Of a stretch of DNA of 64,000 bases, positions 24,100-31,860 are shown piece after piece. The notes under the pieces are model-generated. The model made no database searches and was not told the origin of the DNA. It saw only the letters and a program-made list of their open reading frames with translations. Source of the DNA: Virgisporangium aurantiacum (GTDB lineage: Bacteria; Actinomycetota; Actinomycetes; Mycobacteriales; Micromonosporaceae); assembly GCF_016863635.1 (NCBI RefSeq), contig NZ_BOPG01000050.1, positions 166,570 through 230,569 of the forward strand, in the 5' to 3' direction. Both the position numbers and the translations under genes were made by a program. The first letter of the stretch is position 1; every line of letters starts with the position of its first letter.

Positions 24100-25125
24100 A
24101 TGGACCCGGTTCCCGACGACCCCGAGCGCGACTGGACGGCGCCGGGCGTCTACGAGGTGATGCCGGGCCTGTACCGCATCCCGCTGCCCATGCCGTCCGA
24201 CGGGCTACGCGCCGTGAACGTGTACGCGGTGCGCGACGGCGACGCGCTGGTGCTCGTCGACTCGGGGTGGGTGGTGCCCGAGGCGCTCGACGTCATGCAG
24301 CAGGCGCTGCGGGCGCTCGACGCCGACCCCGGCCGGATCAGCCGGATCCTCGTCACCCACGTGCACCGCGACCACTACACGCTCGCCGTGCGGCTGCGCC
24401 GCGACCACCCGTCGATCCGGGTCGGTCTCGGCATCGGCGAGCGGCCGTCGCTGCGCGTCGTGCAGTCGTCGCCGCCCGACCGGCCCGGCGGCCTGCGCGA
24501 CCAGTTGACGCTGTGCGGGGCCGCGGCGCTGGCCAAGGAGCTGTCCGAGGTGTCGGTCCACCACGACACGAGCGAGTGGGAGGACCCGGACGACTGGCTG
24601 GAGGCGCCGTCGACGGTCGACCTCGCCACCGCGTCCTGGCAGGCGCACCCGACGCCCGGGCACACCCGTGGTCACCTGGTGTTCGTCGACGCCGATCGGG
24701 ACGTCATGTTCTGCGGCGACCACGTACTGCCCCGGATCACGCCGTCGATCGGGTTCGAGCCCGTGCCCGCCGAGTCGCCGCTGCGCGACTATCTCGACTC
24801 GCTGAACCTGGTGCGCGCGCTGCCCGACCGCCGGCTGCTGCCCGCGCACGGGCACGTCGGGCCGAGCGTGCACGCCCGCGTCGACGAGCTCATCGAGCAT
24901 CACGACGTGCGGCTGCGCGACACGTTCGACGCGCTTGCGGGCACGGCCTTCGAGACGGCGCAACGGTTGCGGTGGACCCGGCGCGGTCGCGCCTTCGACG
25001 AGCTGGACCTGTTGAGCCGCTGCCTCGCCGTCACCGAGACCGCCGCGCACCTCGACGTGCTGGCCGGCACCGGCCGCCTGGACCGCACCGAAAACGACGG
25101 CGTCCGGTACTACCGCGTCACGTGA
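24100..25125 (+). CDS. MBL-fold metallo-hydrolase
   Basis: A 341-residue metallo-beta-lactamase-fold enzyme. The metal motif THVHRDHYT (His87, His89, Asp91, His92) is complete. Later ligands are HPTPGHTRGHLVF (His), FCGDHVLPRITP (Asp) and LPAHGHVG (His). A C-terminal winged-helix-like extension (ETAQRLRWTRRGRAFDELDLLSRCLAVTETAAHLDVLAGTGRL) is typical of RNase Z/LACTB2-like hydrolases of thioesters or nucleic acids. Substrate unknown. ATG 24100 is chosen over GTG 24064 because homologues start close to the DWTAPGVYEV segment. The last 8 bases overlap the convergent next gene. Confidence 0.9.
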   Translation: MDPVPDDPERDWTAPGVYEVMPGLYRIPLPMPSDGLRAVNVYAVRDGDALVLVDSGWVVPEALDVMQQALRALDADPGRISRILVTHVHRDHYTLAVRLRRDHPSIRVGLGIGERPSLRVVQSSPPDRPGGLRDQLTLCGAAALAKELSEVSVHHDTSEWEDPDDWLEAPSTVDLATASWQAHPTPGHTRGHLVFVDADRDVMFCGDHVLPRITPSIGFEPVPAESPLRDYLDSLNLVRALPDRRLLPAHGHVGPSVHARVDELIEHHDVRLRDTFDALAGTAFETAQRLRWTRRGRAFDELDLLSRCLAVTETAAHLDVLAGTGRLDRTENDGVRYYRVT

Positions 25126-25564
25126 TCTGTCCATTGTCGACGGTCAGAGCCGTGATGTCGGTATTCTCGTAGAACCTGAGGTAGCCGACGAAGCCGTCGC
25201 GGGCGGCGCGCGGGCCGAGCCGGTCGAGAAGCGCCCGCACCGCGGCGAACTGGTCGGGGTGCAGCTCCTGGCGAACGGTCAACGCCCATCCGTCGTCGCG
25301 GGTCTCCAGCCGCTGAACGAGCGCGCCGCCGATGCGGTGCGCCGGGCCCGTCGCCGCGAACAGCGCCTCCGGTTCGGCCTTCTCCCACTCGCAGTCGGGA
25401 TCGCCCGGGTCGCCCAGCGGCCAGGTCTCCACGTACGCGCCGGTGCCGAACACCAGGCGCTCCGGCCGCTCGCCCGCGCCGACGTGCCAGCGCAGTTCGG
25501 CCTCCTCGTCGGGCGTGAGGTCGCGCAGGTCGAGCGCCAGCACGAACTCGTACAGATCCGCCAT
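25118..25564 (-). CDS. Hypothetical protein (148 aa)
   Basis: A soluble 148-residue protein starting ATG at 25564. The sequence alternates strands and helices: YEFVLALDLRDLTPDEEAELRWHVG, YVETWPLGDPGDPDCEWEKAEPEALFAATGPAHRIGGALVQRL, WALTVRQELHPDQFAAVRALLDRLGPRA. It looks like a small ferredoxin-like fold protein seen in several actinomycetes, but I recall no functional name. Ends convergently with the MBL gene. Confidence 0.75.
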   Translation of the reverse strand: MADLYEFVLALDLRDLTPDEEAELRWHVGAGERPERLVFGTGAYVETWPLGDPGDPDCEWEKAEPEALFAATGPAHRIGGALVQRLETRDDGWALTVRQELHPDQFAAVRALLDRLGPRAARDGFVGYLRFYENTDITALTVDNGQIT

Positions 25565-25710
25565 GCCGGCACCCTACGCCGCCGACGATCTTCGCGAGGG
25601 GAGGTGTCTATCCTCCCGTTCATCGACGTCCGACGATCGATGCCCGAATAGTTACGGAAGGGGGATCGCGGCGATCGCGCGGATCTGACAACATTCGTCT
25701 CCGCGCCGGT

Positions 25711-25720
25711 GTGGCGCCAC
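25711..25720. promoter_or_regulatory. Palindrome GTGGCGCCAC upstream of EP-rich membrane protein
   Basis: A 10-base perfect palindrome 22 bases upstream of the GTG start at 25743. The 178-base gap 25565-25742 also holds GGGAGG-N7-CCTCCC (25599-25617). Either could be an operator; no regulator is adjacent. Confidence 0.25.
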
Positions 25721-25742
25721 AGCAACGAGGGTGGAACCAACT

Positions 25743-27323
25743 GTGACGACGCCGCCGAACCAGCCGGAACAGCCCGACCCGACGGCCGGGCCGGGCCAGC
25801 CGGAGCCGCCGCGCGAGCCGGTTGAGCCGGAGTCGCCGGCCGGGCCGGCAGCGACTGTGCCGCCGGCCGAGCCGGAGCCGGCGCGCGAGCCGGAGCCGTC
25901 GGCGGGGTCGGTCGAGCCTGTGTCGGCGGCCGAGCCGGAGCCGGTGTCGGGCGAGCCGGAGCCGGTACGCGAGCCGGAACCGTCGGCGGAGCCGGTGTTG
26001 GTCGAGCCGGTCCCGGTGGAGCCAGTACCGGTGGAGCCGGTCCCGGTGGAGCCGGTGTCGCTGGCCGAGCCGGAGTTGCCGCGCGAGCCGGAGTTGCCGC
26101 GCGAGCCGGAGGCGTCGGCCGAGCCGGTGCCGCTGGCCAAGCCGGAACCGTCACCCGAGCCCCCGGCCCAGGCGGAGTCGCCCGCCCAGGCGGCCCAGGC
26201 GGTGCCGGGCCAAGAGGTGCCGACTCAGGCGGTGCCGGGCCAGCCGGTGCCGCCGGCCCAGGCGGTGCCGCCGGGCCCGCAGCAGCCCTACGGCTCGCAG
26301 AATCCGTGGGATCCGGCCGCTGCCGCGCAGGGCGGTGTGCCCGGCGGTGGTTACGCCATCCCGCCGCTCGGGCCGGCGCCGACCGACGGCCCTCCCGGTT
26401 ACGGCTACGACCCGTTGATCAGCCCGGATTACAACGGATGGTTCCGCCGCGCGACCACCATCGTCAAGGTGGGATGGCGGCCGCTGGCCGTGCTCCAGGT
26501 GATCGGCGGCGTGACGGCGCTCATCGTGCAGGTGCCGTTCCTCATCTGGGCGCTCACCGCCAGTTCGGAGTTGACGGAGTCCATCGAGAACGACCCCGAG
26601 GCGGCCCCCGACCTGGGCCTGTTCCTCGGCGTGATCGGGCTGACGTTCCTCGGCGCGTTCATCGCCATTCTGGTGGCCGCGTTGGTCTCGCTCGCCAGCA
26701 TGCGGATCGGCGTGGCCGTGGCGACGGGGGCCGAGCCGGACGTCGGCGCGGCGTTGCGTCAGGCGCTCAGCCGCATGTTCCCGTTGCTGGGCTGGCAGAT
26801 CACCGCCGGGTTCATCATGATCGCCGGAGTCTGCGCGTGCATCCTGCCGGCGGTCTACCTGTACGCGGTGTTCGTGACGATCCCGGCGGTCGTCGCGTTC
26901 GAGCGGACGAACGTGATCGGCCGGTGCTTCAGCCTGTTCCACCGGGACCTCGGGGCGGCGGTGGCCCGCGTCGCGACGATCGCCGGGTTCACCATCGCGG
27001 CCAGCGTGCTGGCGTCGATCATCGACGGGGTCGTCAGCGCGATCACCGGTGCCTCGGCCGGTTCGCTCGGGTCGGACCTGCCCGACGAGGTCACCACCGG
27101 CGCGCTCCTGGGCAGCGCGCTCCTGACGTCGGTGATCTCGGTGGTCATCGGCGGGGCGGTGGCCGTGCTCACCTCGCAGCTGACCCTCACCGCGTACGCC
27201 GATCTTCGCGCCCGCGTCGAACCGCTGTCGACGGGGATGCTCGCCTACGAGATCGGCCTGCAGGCGCCGCCGACCGCGCCGCCGACGACACCGCCGACCA
27301 CGCCGCCGGCCCAAGCCTGGTAG
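25743..27323 (+). CDS. Membrane protein with long Pro/Glu repeat domain
   Basis: A 526-residue protein. Residues 1 to about 180 are low complexity, dominated by EPEP, VPVEP and PREPE repeats, then Gln/Ala/Pro. A Gly/Pro/Tyr segment (PPGYGYDPLISPDYNGWFRRATTIVK) leads into a membrane domain of about six helices (VLQVIGGVTALIVQVPFLIWALTA; LGVIGLTFLGAFIAILVAALVSLASMRIGVA; ITAGFIMIAGVCACILPAVYLYAVFVTIPAVVAFERTNVIGRCFSLFHRD). The membrane part resembles the glycerophosphodiesterase-associated membrane domain family. Start GTG 25743 after GAGGG. Function unknown. Confidence 0.8.
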   Translation: MTTPPNQPEQPDPTAGPGQPEPPREPVEPESPAGPAATVPPAEPEPAREPEPSAGSVEPVSAAEPEPVSGEPEPVREPEPSAEPVLVEPVPVEPVPVEPVPVEPVSLAEPELPREPELPREPEASAEPVPLAKPEPSPEPPAQAESPAQAAQAVPGQEVPTQAVPGQPVPPAQAVPPGPQQPYGSQNPWDPAAAAQGGVPGGGYAIPPLGPAPTDGPPGYGYDPLISPDYNGWFRRATTIVKVGWRPLAVLQVIGGVTALIVQVPFLIWALTASSELTESIENDPEAAPDLGLFLGVIGLTFLGAFIAILVAALVSLASMRIGVAVATGAEPDVGAALRQALSRMFPLLGWQITAGFIMIAGVCACILPAVYLYAVFVTIPAVVAFERTNVIGRCFSLFHRDLGAAVARVATIAGFTIAASVLASIIDGVVSAITGASAGSLGSDLPDEVTTGALLGSALLTSVISVVIGGAVAVLTSQLTLTAYADLRARVEPLSTGMLAYEIGLQAPPTAPPTTPPTTPPAQAW

Positions 27324-27395
27324 AAGAGATGTAGAGAAGGCGGTCGCGGCTCCGTCTGACGGGTGAAGCCACCCCTGAGGGAGAGGATCACCCCG

Positions 27396-27995
27396 ATGAG
27401 CAAGGTCGTCGTGGACATGGCCGCGTCGCTGGACGGATACACCGCCGGGCCGAACCAGAGCCTCGAGAAGCCGTTCGGAGACGACGCGTTCACCAGCCTG
27501 ACCGACTGGATGACCCAGGCGGCGGAGGAGAACAAGGACGAACTCGACGCGATCACCGACGCGGGCGCGTTCGTCATGGGGCGCAACATGTTCGGGCCGG
27601 GGCGCGGCGCGTGGGACCGCACCTGGCGGGGCTGGTGGGGCGAGGACCCGCCGTACCACGCCCCGGTGTTCGTGCTCACCCACCACGAGCGTCCGGCCGA
27701 GAAGATGGCCGGCGGCACCACGTTCCACTTCGTCACCGGCGGGATCGACGAGGCGCTGCGGCTGGCCCGGGAGGCGGCCGGTGACCGCAACGTGTCGGTC
27801 GCCGGTGGCGCCGCGACCGTCAACCAGTTCCTGGCCGCCGGCCTGGTCGACGAGCTGCGCCTGCACGTCACGCCGGTGCTCCTGGGCCGGGGCGAGCGGC
27901 TGTTCACCGGCACCGCCCGCACCGAACTGACCCAGGTTTCCGCCCGCCGGACCTCGCTGGTGACGCATCTGCGCTACGAGGTGCGCCGGGCTTGA
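27396..27995 (+). CDS. Dihydrofolate reductase/RibD C-terminal-like reductase
   Basis: A 199-residue protein of the RibD_C/DHFR-like family common in actinobacteria. Hallmarks: VVVDMAASLDGYTAGPNQS at the N-terminus, GAFVMGRNMFGPGRGAW, VFVLTHHERP, the NADPH-binding VAGGAATVNQFLAAGLVDELRLHVTPVLLGRGERLF, and a C-terminal strand THLRYEVRRA. It probably reduces a pterin- or flavin-related or nucleoside-like substrate; true folate reductase activity is unproven. Preceded by GAGAGGA. TGA overlaps the TTG of the histidine kinase gene. Confidence 0.92.
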   Translation: MSKVVVDMAASLDGYTAGPNQSLEKPFGDDAFTSLTDWMTQAAEENKDELDAITDAGAFVMGRNMFGPGRGAWDRTWRGWWGEDPPYHAPVFVLTHHERPAEKMAGGTTFHFVTGGIDEALRLAREAAGDRNVSVAGGAATVNQFLAAGLVDELRLHVTPVLLGRGERLFTGTARTELTQVSARRTSLVTHLRYEVRRA

Positions 27996-29152
27996 CACGG
28001 ATCCTCGACCGGCTCGGACGACCGCTCACCGCACGGTGGGCGGTCGCCCTCGACCTGTCGCTCGCCGCCGCGTTCCTGGTGGCCATGGTGGCGATCCGGG
28101 TCGCGGAGGGCGGTGACCGGCTCGCCCTCGCCGTGGTGCTCAGCGTGGTCATCGCCGGCAGTCTCGTCCCGCGCCGGCGCTATCCGCTCGGGTCGTACGT
28201 GGTCGGGTCGTCCGGGCTCGTCGTCGAGTCGCTCGCCGTCTCGCCCGGCCAGCTGACGCCGTACGCGAACCTGATCGGCCTGTACGCGCTGGGTTTCCAC
28301 GCGAGCCGGGGCCGGGCACTGGTGGGTCCGGTGATCCTGGTACCGGGCGTCCTGGCCTACTTCGCCCACGAGAACGGCTCCTCGGTGGCGAGCGCGGTCG
28401 GCGTCGTGGTGGTGTGGCTGCTGGCCTGGGCGGCGGGGTACGCCGTCGCGCGCCGGCGGGAGCAGATGGAGGCCTACCGGCGGCTGGTGCGCCGGGAGGC
28501 GGTCATCAACGAGCGGGTCCGGATCGCCCGCGAACTGCACGACGTGATCGGGCACACCGTCAACACGATGCTGGTGCAGGCCGGTGCCGGGCGGGTGGTG
28601 CTCGACACCGACCCCGACCGGGCCCGCGAACTGCTGGTCAGCGTCGAACGCACCGGGCGCAACGCGCTCGCCGAACTCGACCGGGTGCTCGGCGTCCTGC
28701 GGTCCGACGACGAGCCGGAACCCGGCCTGGACGACCTCGACACGGTGGTGCGGCCGCTGGTCGACGCCGGGATGGCGGTGCGCGTCGAGCTCGACGCCTC
28801 TCTCGGCGGCACATCGGGCACGGATTCGGCGGCGCGGGGGCTGCCGCGCGGGCTGGAACTCTCGGCGCACCGGATCGTGCAGGAGGGGCTGACCAACGCG
28901 CTCAAGCACGGCCGGGCGCGCTCCGCCACGGTCAGGATCAGATTGGACGCGATGAGCACGCTGGTCGTGGAGGTCCGCGACGACGGGCGGGGGCCGGGTG
29001 CGGGTTACCGACCGGGCCGCGGACTGCTCGGGATCGCCGAGCGGGTCAGCGTGCTCGGCGGAACGGTGGAGCACGGCCCGGCACCCGGCCGCGGTTTCGT
29101 GCTGCGGGCGCTGCTCCCGGTCCACAAGGATTTTGCGGAGCCGCGGCCGTGA
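27992..29152 (+). CDS. NarL-group sensor histidine kinase
   Basis: A 386-residue membrane kinase. Four or five helices at residues 16-150 form the sensor/anchor; there is no separate extracellular domain. The HisKA_3 dimerisation helix has the phospho-acceptor His183 in RIARELHDVIGHTVNTM. The ATP-binding domain shows N-box HRIVQEGLTNALKHG, VRDDGRGPG and GRGLLGIAERVSVLGG. The TTG start at 27992 overlaps the preceding TGA. It forms a GTGA-coupled pair with the response regulator downstream. Confidence 0.93.
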   Translation: MTRILDRLGRPLTARWAVALDLSLAAAFLVAMVAIRVAEGGDRLALAVVLSVVIAGSLVPRRRYPLGSYVVGSSGLVVESLAVSPGQLTPYANLIGLYALGFHASRGRALVGPVILVPGVLAYFAHENGSSVASAVGVVVVWLLAWAAGYAVARRREQMEAYRRLVRREAVINERVRIARELHDVIGHTVNTMLVQAGAGRVVLDTDPDRARELLVSVERTGRNALAELDRVLGVLRSDDEPEPGLDDLDTVVRPLVDAGMAVRVELDASLGGTSGTDSAARGLPRGLELSAHRIVQEGLTNALKHGRARSATVRIRLDAMSTLVVEVRDDGRGPGAGYRPGRGLLGIAERVSVLGGTVEHGPAPGRGFVLRALLPVHKDFAEPRP

Positions 29153-29805
29153 CCGTCCGTATTCTGCTGGCCGACGACGACGCCCTGCTCCGGGCGGGCG
29201 TGGCGGTCGTGCTGGGCGCCGCGCCCGACCTCGAGGTGGTCGGCGAGGCCGGCGACGGGATCGCGGCCGTGGACCTGTGCCGCGCGCTGGCGCCGGACGT
29301 CGTGCTGATGGACGTGCGGATGCCCGGCATCGACGGCATCGAGGCCACCGCCCGCGTGGTCGCCGCCGGGCTGCCGACGCGCGTGCTGGTGCTGACGACG
29401 TTCCCCAACGACGACTACGTCTGGCGGGCGCTGCGGGCCGGCGCGAGCGGGTTCCTGCTCAAGCGGGCGTCGCCGGAGCGGCTCGTCGACGCCGTGCGCA
29501 CCGTCGCGGGTGGCGACACGCTGCTCGACCCGTCGGTGACCCGCGCGCTGGTGGAGCACTTCGTGGCGGGCGGGCCCGGTCCGGCGGCCGGATCGCCCGA
29601 GCGGGAGCGGCTCGGCCGGTTGACCGCGCGCGAGGTCCAGGTGCTGCGGCTGGTGGCCGAGGGCCTGTCGAACGAGCAGATCGCCGACCTGCTCGTGATC
29701 GCCGAGTCCACCGCGAAGACCCACGTGAAGCGGATCCTGCAGAAGATCGAGGCCCGCGACCGCGCGCAGGCGGTGGTGCTCGCGTACCGGGCCGGCCTGA
29801 TGTAG
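29149..29805 (+). CDS. LuxR/NarL-family response regulator
   Basis: A 218-residue regulator with an N-terminal receiver (acidic triad ADDD, phospho-acceptor Asp55 in LMDVRMPG, signal Thr/Ser in LTTFPND, Lys in LLKRASP) and a C-terminal LuxR HTH (LTAREVQVLRLVAEGLSNEQIADLLVIAESTAKTHVKRILQKI). Translated by overlap with the kinase gene (GTGA). Immediately downstream lies a CsoR-like palindrome and a membrane protein gene that may be a target. Confidence 0.95.
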   Translation: MTVRILLADDDALLRAGVAVVLGAAPDLEVVGEAGDGIAAVDLCRALAPDVVLMDVRMPGIDGIEATARVVAAGLPTRVLVLTTFPNDDYVWRALRAGASGFLLKRASPERLVDAVRTVAGGDTLLDPSVTRALVEHFVAGGPGPAAGSPERERLGRLTAREVQVLRLVAEGLSNEQIADLLVIAESTAKTHVKRILQKIEARDRAQAVVLAYRAGLM

Positions 29806-29808
29806 CGC

Positions 29809-29826
29809 GTACCCCCGTGGGGGTAC
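29809..29826. promoter_or_regulatory. CsoR/RcnR-like palindrome GTACCCCC-GT-GGGGGTAC
   Basis: Eight-base perfect arms around GT, starting 4 bases after the response regulator stop and ending 79 bases before the next gene's ATG. G-tracts flanked by TA are the known hallmark of CsoR-family copper, nickel or sulfide repressor sites. A two-base loop and no T-run argue against a terminator. No csoR gene is present in the window. Confidence 0.5.
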
Positions 29827-29905
29827 ACGAGGTGACCTCCACGGAGGGACGCGGCGCGGCTACCTTCGGACCTACCGTTTCGGCCAGGTGTTCGAAGGGG
29901 GAGTC

Positions 29906-30871
29906 ATGGTCGGCACGGTGTGGCGGGCGGTCCGTCCACAGAACGGTTTCCAGCGGCTGCTGTGGTGGGCCGGCACGCTGCTGTTGGCGTCGGGCGCGGT
30001 GCACCTGGTGGTGGCGTTGGTCGACGGCGGGTCCTGGTGGGGGCCGGTGTCCTGGCGCAAGCCGGTGGTCTTCGGGCTCTCCATGGGCCTGCTGCTCTGG
30101 TCGATGGTGTGGGCGTTACGCCGGCAGGCGCAGCGGTGGTGGGTCACCGTGCCGGCCGGGCTCGTCGGTGCCAGCCTGGTGCTCGAGGTCGCTCTCATCA
30201 CGATGCAGCGCTGGCGCGGCGTCCCGTCGCACTTCAACGCGGCAACCGCGTTCGACAGCGCGGTCTGGTCGGTGATCGGCATGACGATCATCGTGCTGAC
30301 CCTCGGCGTGCTGTGGTCGTTGGTCGCCTCGCTGGTGCGGTTCCGGGGGAGCGCGGCGACGCGGATCGCGGTCGTCGCCGGGTTCGCGGCGGTGCTCGTC
30401 GCCGGCGCGATCGGCAAGGACATGGCGGCGATCGGCGAGGCCGCGGTCGACGCCACCGGGCGGGTGCCCGACGACATCCTGTTCGGTGCGGCCGGCAGCG
30501 CCAAGCTCGCGCACGCCGTGGGGCTGCACGCGATCCAGGTGCTCGGCGTGCTCGCGATTCTGCTCGACGCGGGGCGGTTGCGGGCGCGGGCGGCGGCGTG
30601 GGCGATGGCCGTGGCCACGACCGGGTACGCGGCGGCGTTCGGCGCCGTCACCGCGACCGCGTACGCCGGGTGGGCACCGCACGATCCGACGCCCGCGATG
30701 GCGGTTCTGCTGGTCGGCGGAGCGGTCGCCGTGGCGGTGGTGGGCGTGGTCGCGTTGTGGGCCGTGCCTTCCCGGGTAGCGTCGGGTGATGCGGATCGCG
30801 ACCTGGAACGTGAACTCGGTGAAGCAGCGGATGCCCCGGTTCCTGCCGTGGCTCGACGAGCGGAAGCCTGA
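29906..30871 (+). CDS. Hypothetical eight-helix membrane protein
   Basis: A 321-residue protein; ATG 29906 has GGGGGAG just upstream. About seven to eight hydrophobic helices, with charged or polar motifs inside the membrane part (VSWRKPVVFGLSMGLLLWSMVWALRRQ; MQRWRGVPSHFNAATAFDSAVWSVIGM), and a conserved-looking HFN-x-ATxxD that could bind a metal or cofactor. The last 28 codons (from DADRDLERELGE) are read inside the next gene in another frame. No family recognised. The upstream CsoR-like palindrome hints at metal or sulfur response. Confidence 0.75.
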   Translation: MVGTVWRAVRPQNGFQRLLWWAGTLLLASGAVHLVVALVDGGSWWGPVSWRKPVVFGLSMGLLLWSMVWALRRQAQRWWVTVPAGLVGASLVLEVALITMQRWRGVPSHFNAATAFDSAVWSVIGMTIIVLTLGVLWSLVASLVRFRGSAATRIAVVAGFAAVLVAGAIGKDMAAIGEAAVDATGRVPDDILFGAAGSAKLAHAVGLHAIQVLGVLAILLDAGRLRARAAAWAMAVATTGYAAAFGAVTATAYAGWAPHDPTPAMAVLLVGGAVAVAVVGVVALWAVPSRVASGDADRDLERELGEAADAPVPAVARRAEA

Positions 30872-31652
30872 CGTGCTGTGCGTCCAGGAGACCAAGCTCA
30901 CCGACGCCGCCTTCGCCACGCTGCTGGAGTCGGAACTCGCCGACCGGGGATACGCCTTCGCCCACCTCGGCCAGGCGCAGTGGAACGGGGTGGCGATCAT
31001 CTCCCGCGTCGGGCTCGACGACGTGGTGCACGGGGTGGCCGGCGCGCCCGGCTTCCCCGATCCGGAGGCGCGGGCGGTCGCGGCGACGTGCGGCGGGGTG
31101 CGGGTCCACTCGGTGTACGTGCCGAACGGGCGGGAGCCCGACTCCGACCACTACAAGTACAAGCTCGAATGGCTGGCCGCGCTGCGCGAGGTGGTCGGTG
31201 CGGGTCCGGAGGCGGCGGTGGTCTGCGGCGACGTGAACATCGCGCCCACCGACGCCGACGTGTTCGACCCGCAGGCGTACGTGGGGCAGACCCACGTCAC
31301 GCCGCCGGAGCGGCAGGCGCTGGCCGACCTGCAGTCGCTCGGCCTGCACGACGTCGTGCGCGAGCGCTGGCCCACCGAGCGCGTCTTCACGTACTGGGAC
31401 TACCGGGCCGGCATGTTCCACAAGGACCTCGGCATGCGGATCGACCTGGTGCTGGCCACCGGCGCGGTCAGCGGGCGGGTGCGGGCGGCCTGGGTCGACC
31501 GGCACGCCCGCAAGGGCACCGGCCCCAGCGACCACGCCCCGGTGATCGTCGACCTCGACGAGGCGCCCGACGGCGACATCGGGCCGGTCGTGCCGCCGCC
31601 CTCGGCCACCACTGGACGCGGGAAGAATTTCCGATTGCCGCAGTCGCGTTGA
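30789..31652 (+). CDS. xthA: Exodeoxyribonuclease III
   Basis: A 287-residue EEP-superfamily nuclease. It starts with the family-typical MRIATWNVNSVKQR. Catalytic residues are visible: Glu in VQETKL, VYVPNG (Tyr, Asn), CGDVNIAPTDADVFDP (Asp, Asn), IDLVLATG (Asp) and SDHAPVIVDL (Asp/His at the C-terminus). It cleaves at abasic sites and has 3' exonuclease activity in base-excision repair. ATG 30789 is preferred to the adjacent GTG. The first 83 bases overlap the end of the preceding membrane protein gene. The C-terminal tail (TTGRGKNFRLPQSR) is basic. Confidence 0.95.
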   Translation: MRIATWNVNSVKQRMPRFLPWLDERKPDVLCVQETKLTDAAFATLLESELADRGYAFAHLGQAQWNGVAIISRVGLDDVVHGVAGAPGFPDPEARAVAATCGGVRVHSVYVPNGREPDSDHYKYKLEWLAALREVVGAGPEAAVVCGDVNIAPTDADVFDPQAYVGQTHVTPPERQALADLQSLGLHDVVRERWPTERVFTYWDYRAGMFHKDLGMRIDLVLATGAVSGRVRAAWVDRHARKGTGPSDHAPVIVDLDEAPDGDIGPVVPPPSATTGRGKNFRLPQSR

Positions 31653-31860
31653 ATATCGATGCTTATTTACGTCTGATAGACCCTGTGCTGCGACTGTATT
31701 CCAGTACTTAACAGTAATTCGGTTTTATTGAATGAATGCGGTGGGCGGGGCGAAACCGTTGTGTTGTCACGCGTCCCGGTTTGTGCCGGCGGGCCTCCGG
31801 AATAACCGGCTGGCCCTACCATCCGGTGGCCCATTCATTCATTCATAGAACTGGATCGCT
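31653..31860. other. AT-richer intergenic segment with ATTC repeats
   Basis: 208 bases with far more A/T than the rest of the window (e.g. TTTACGTCTGATAGA, TTCGGTTTTATTGAATG). It holds GAATGAATG (31730-31738) and its inverted, extended copy CATTCATTCATTCAT (31832-31846) just before the hydrolase start. No frame, tRNA or obvious RNA structure was found. It likely contains the hydrolase promoter. Confidence 0.5.

Noticed and set aside
29809..29826. Terminator for the two-component operon
   Set aside because: The arms are separated by only two bases, too short for a stable hairpin loop, and no T-run follows; an operator is more likely.
31653..31860. Non-coding RNA gene in the A/T-rich gap
   Set aside because: Apart from a 9-base inverted repeat there is no stable structure or conserved RNA motif I can see, so I list it only as an intergenic region.
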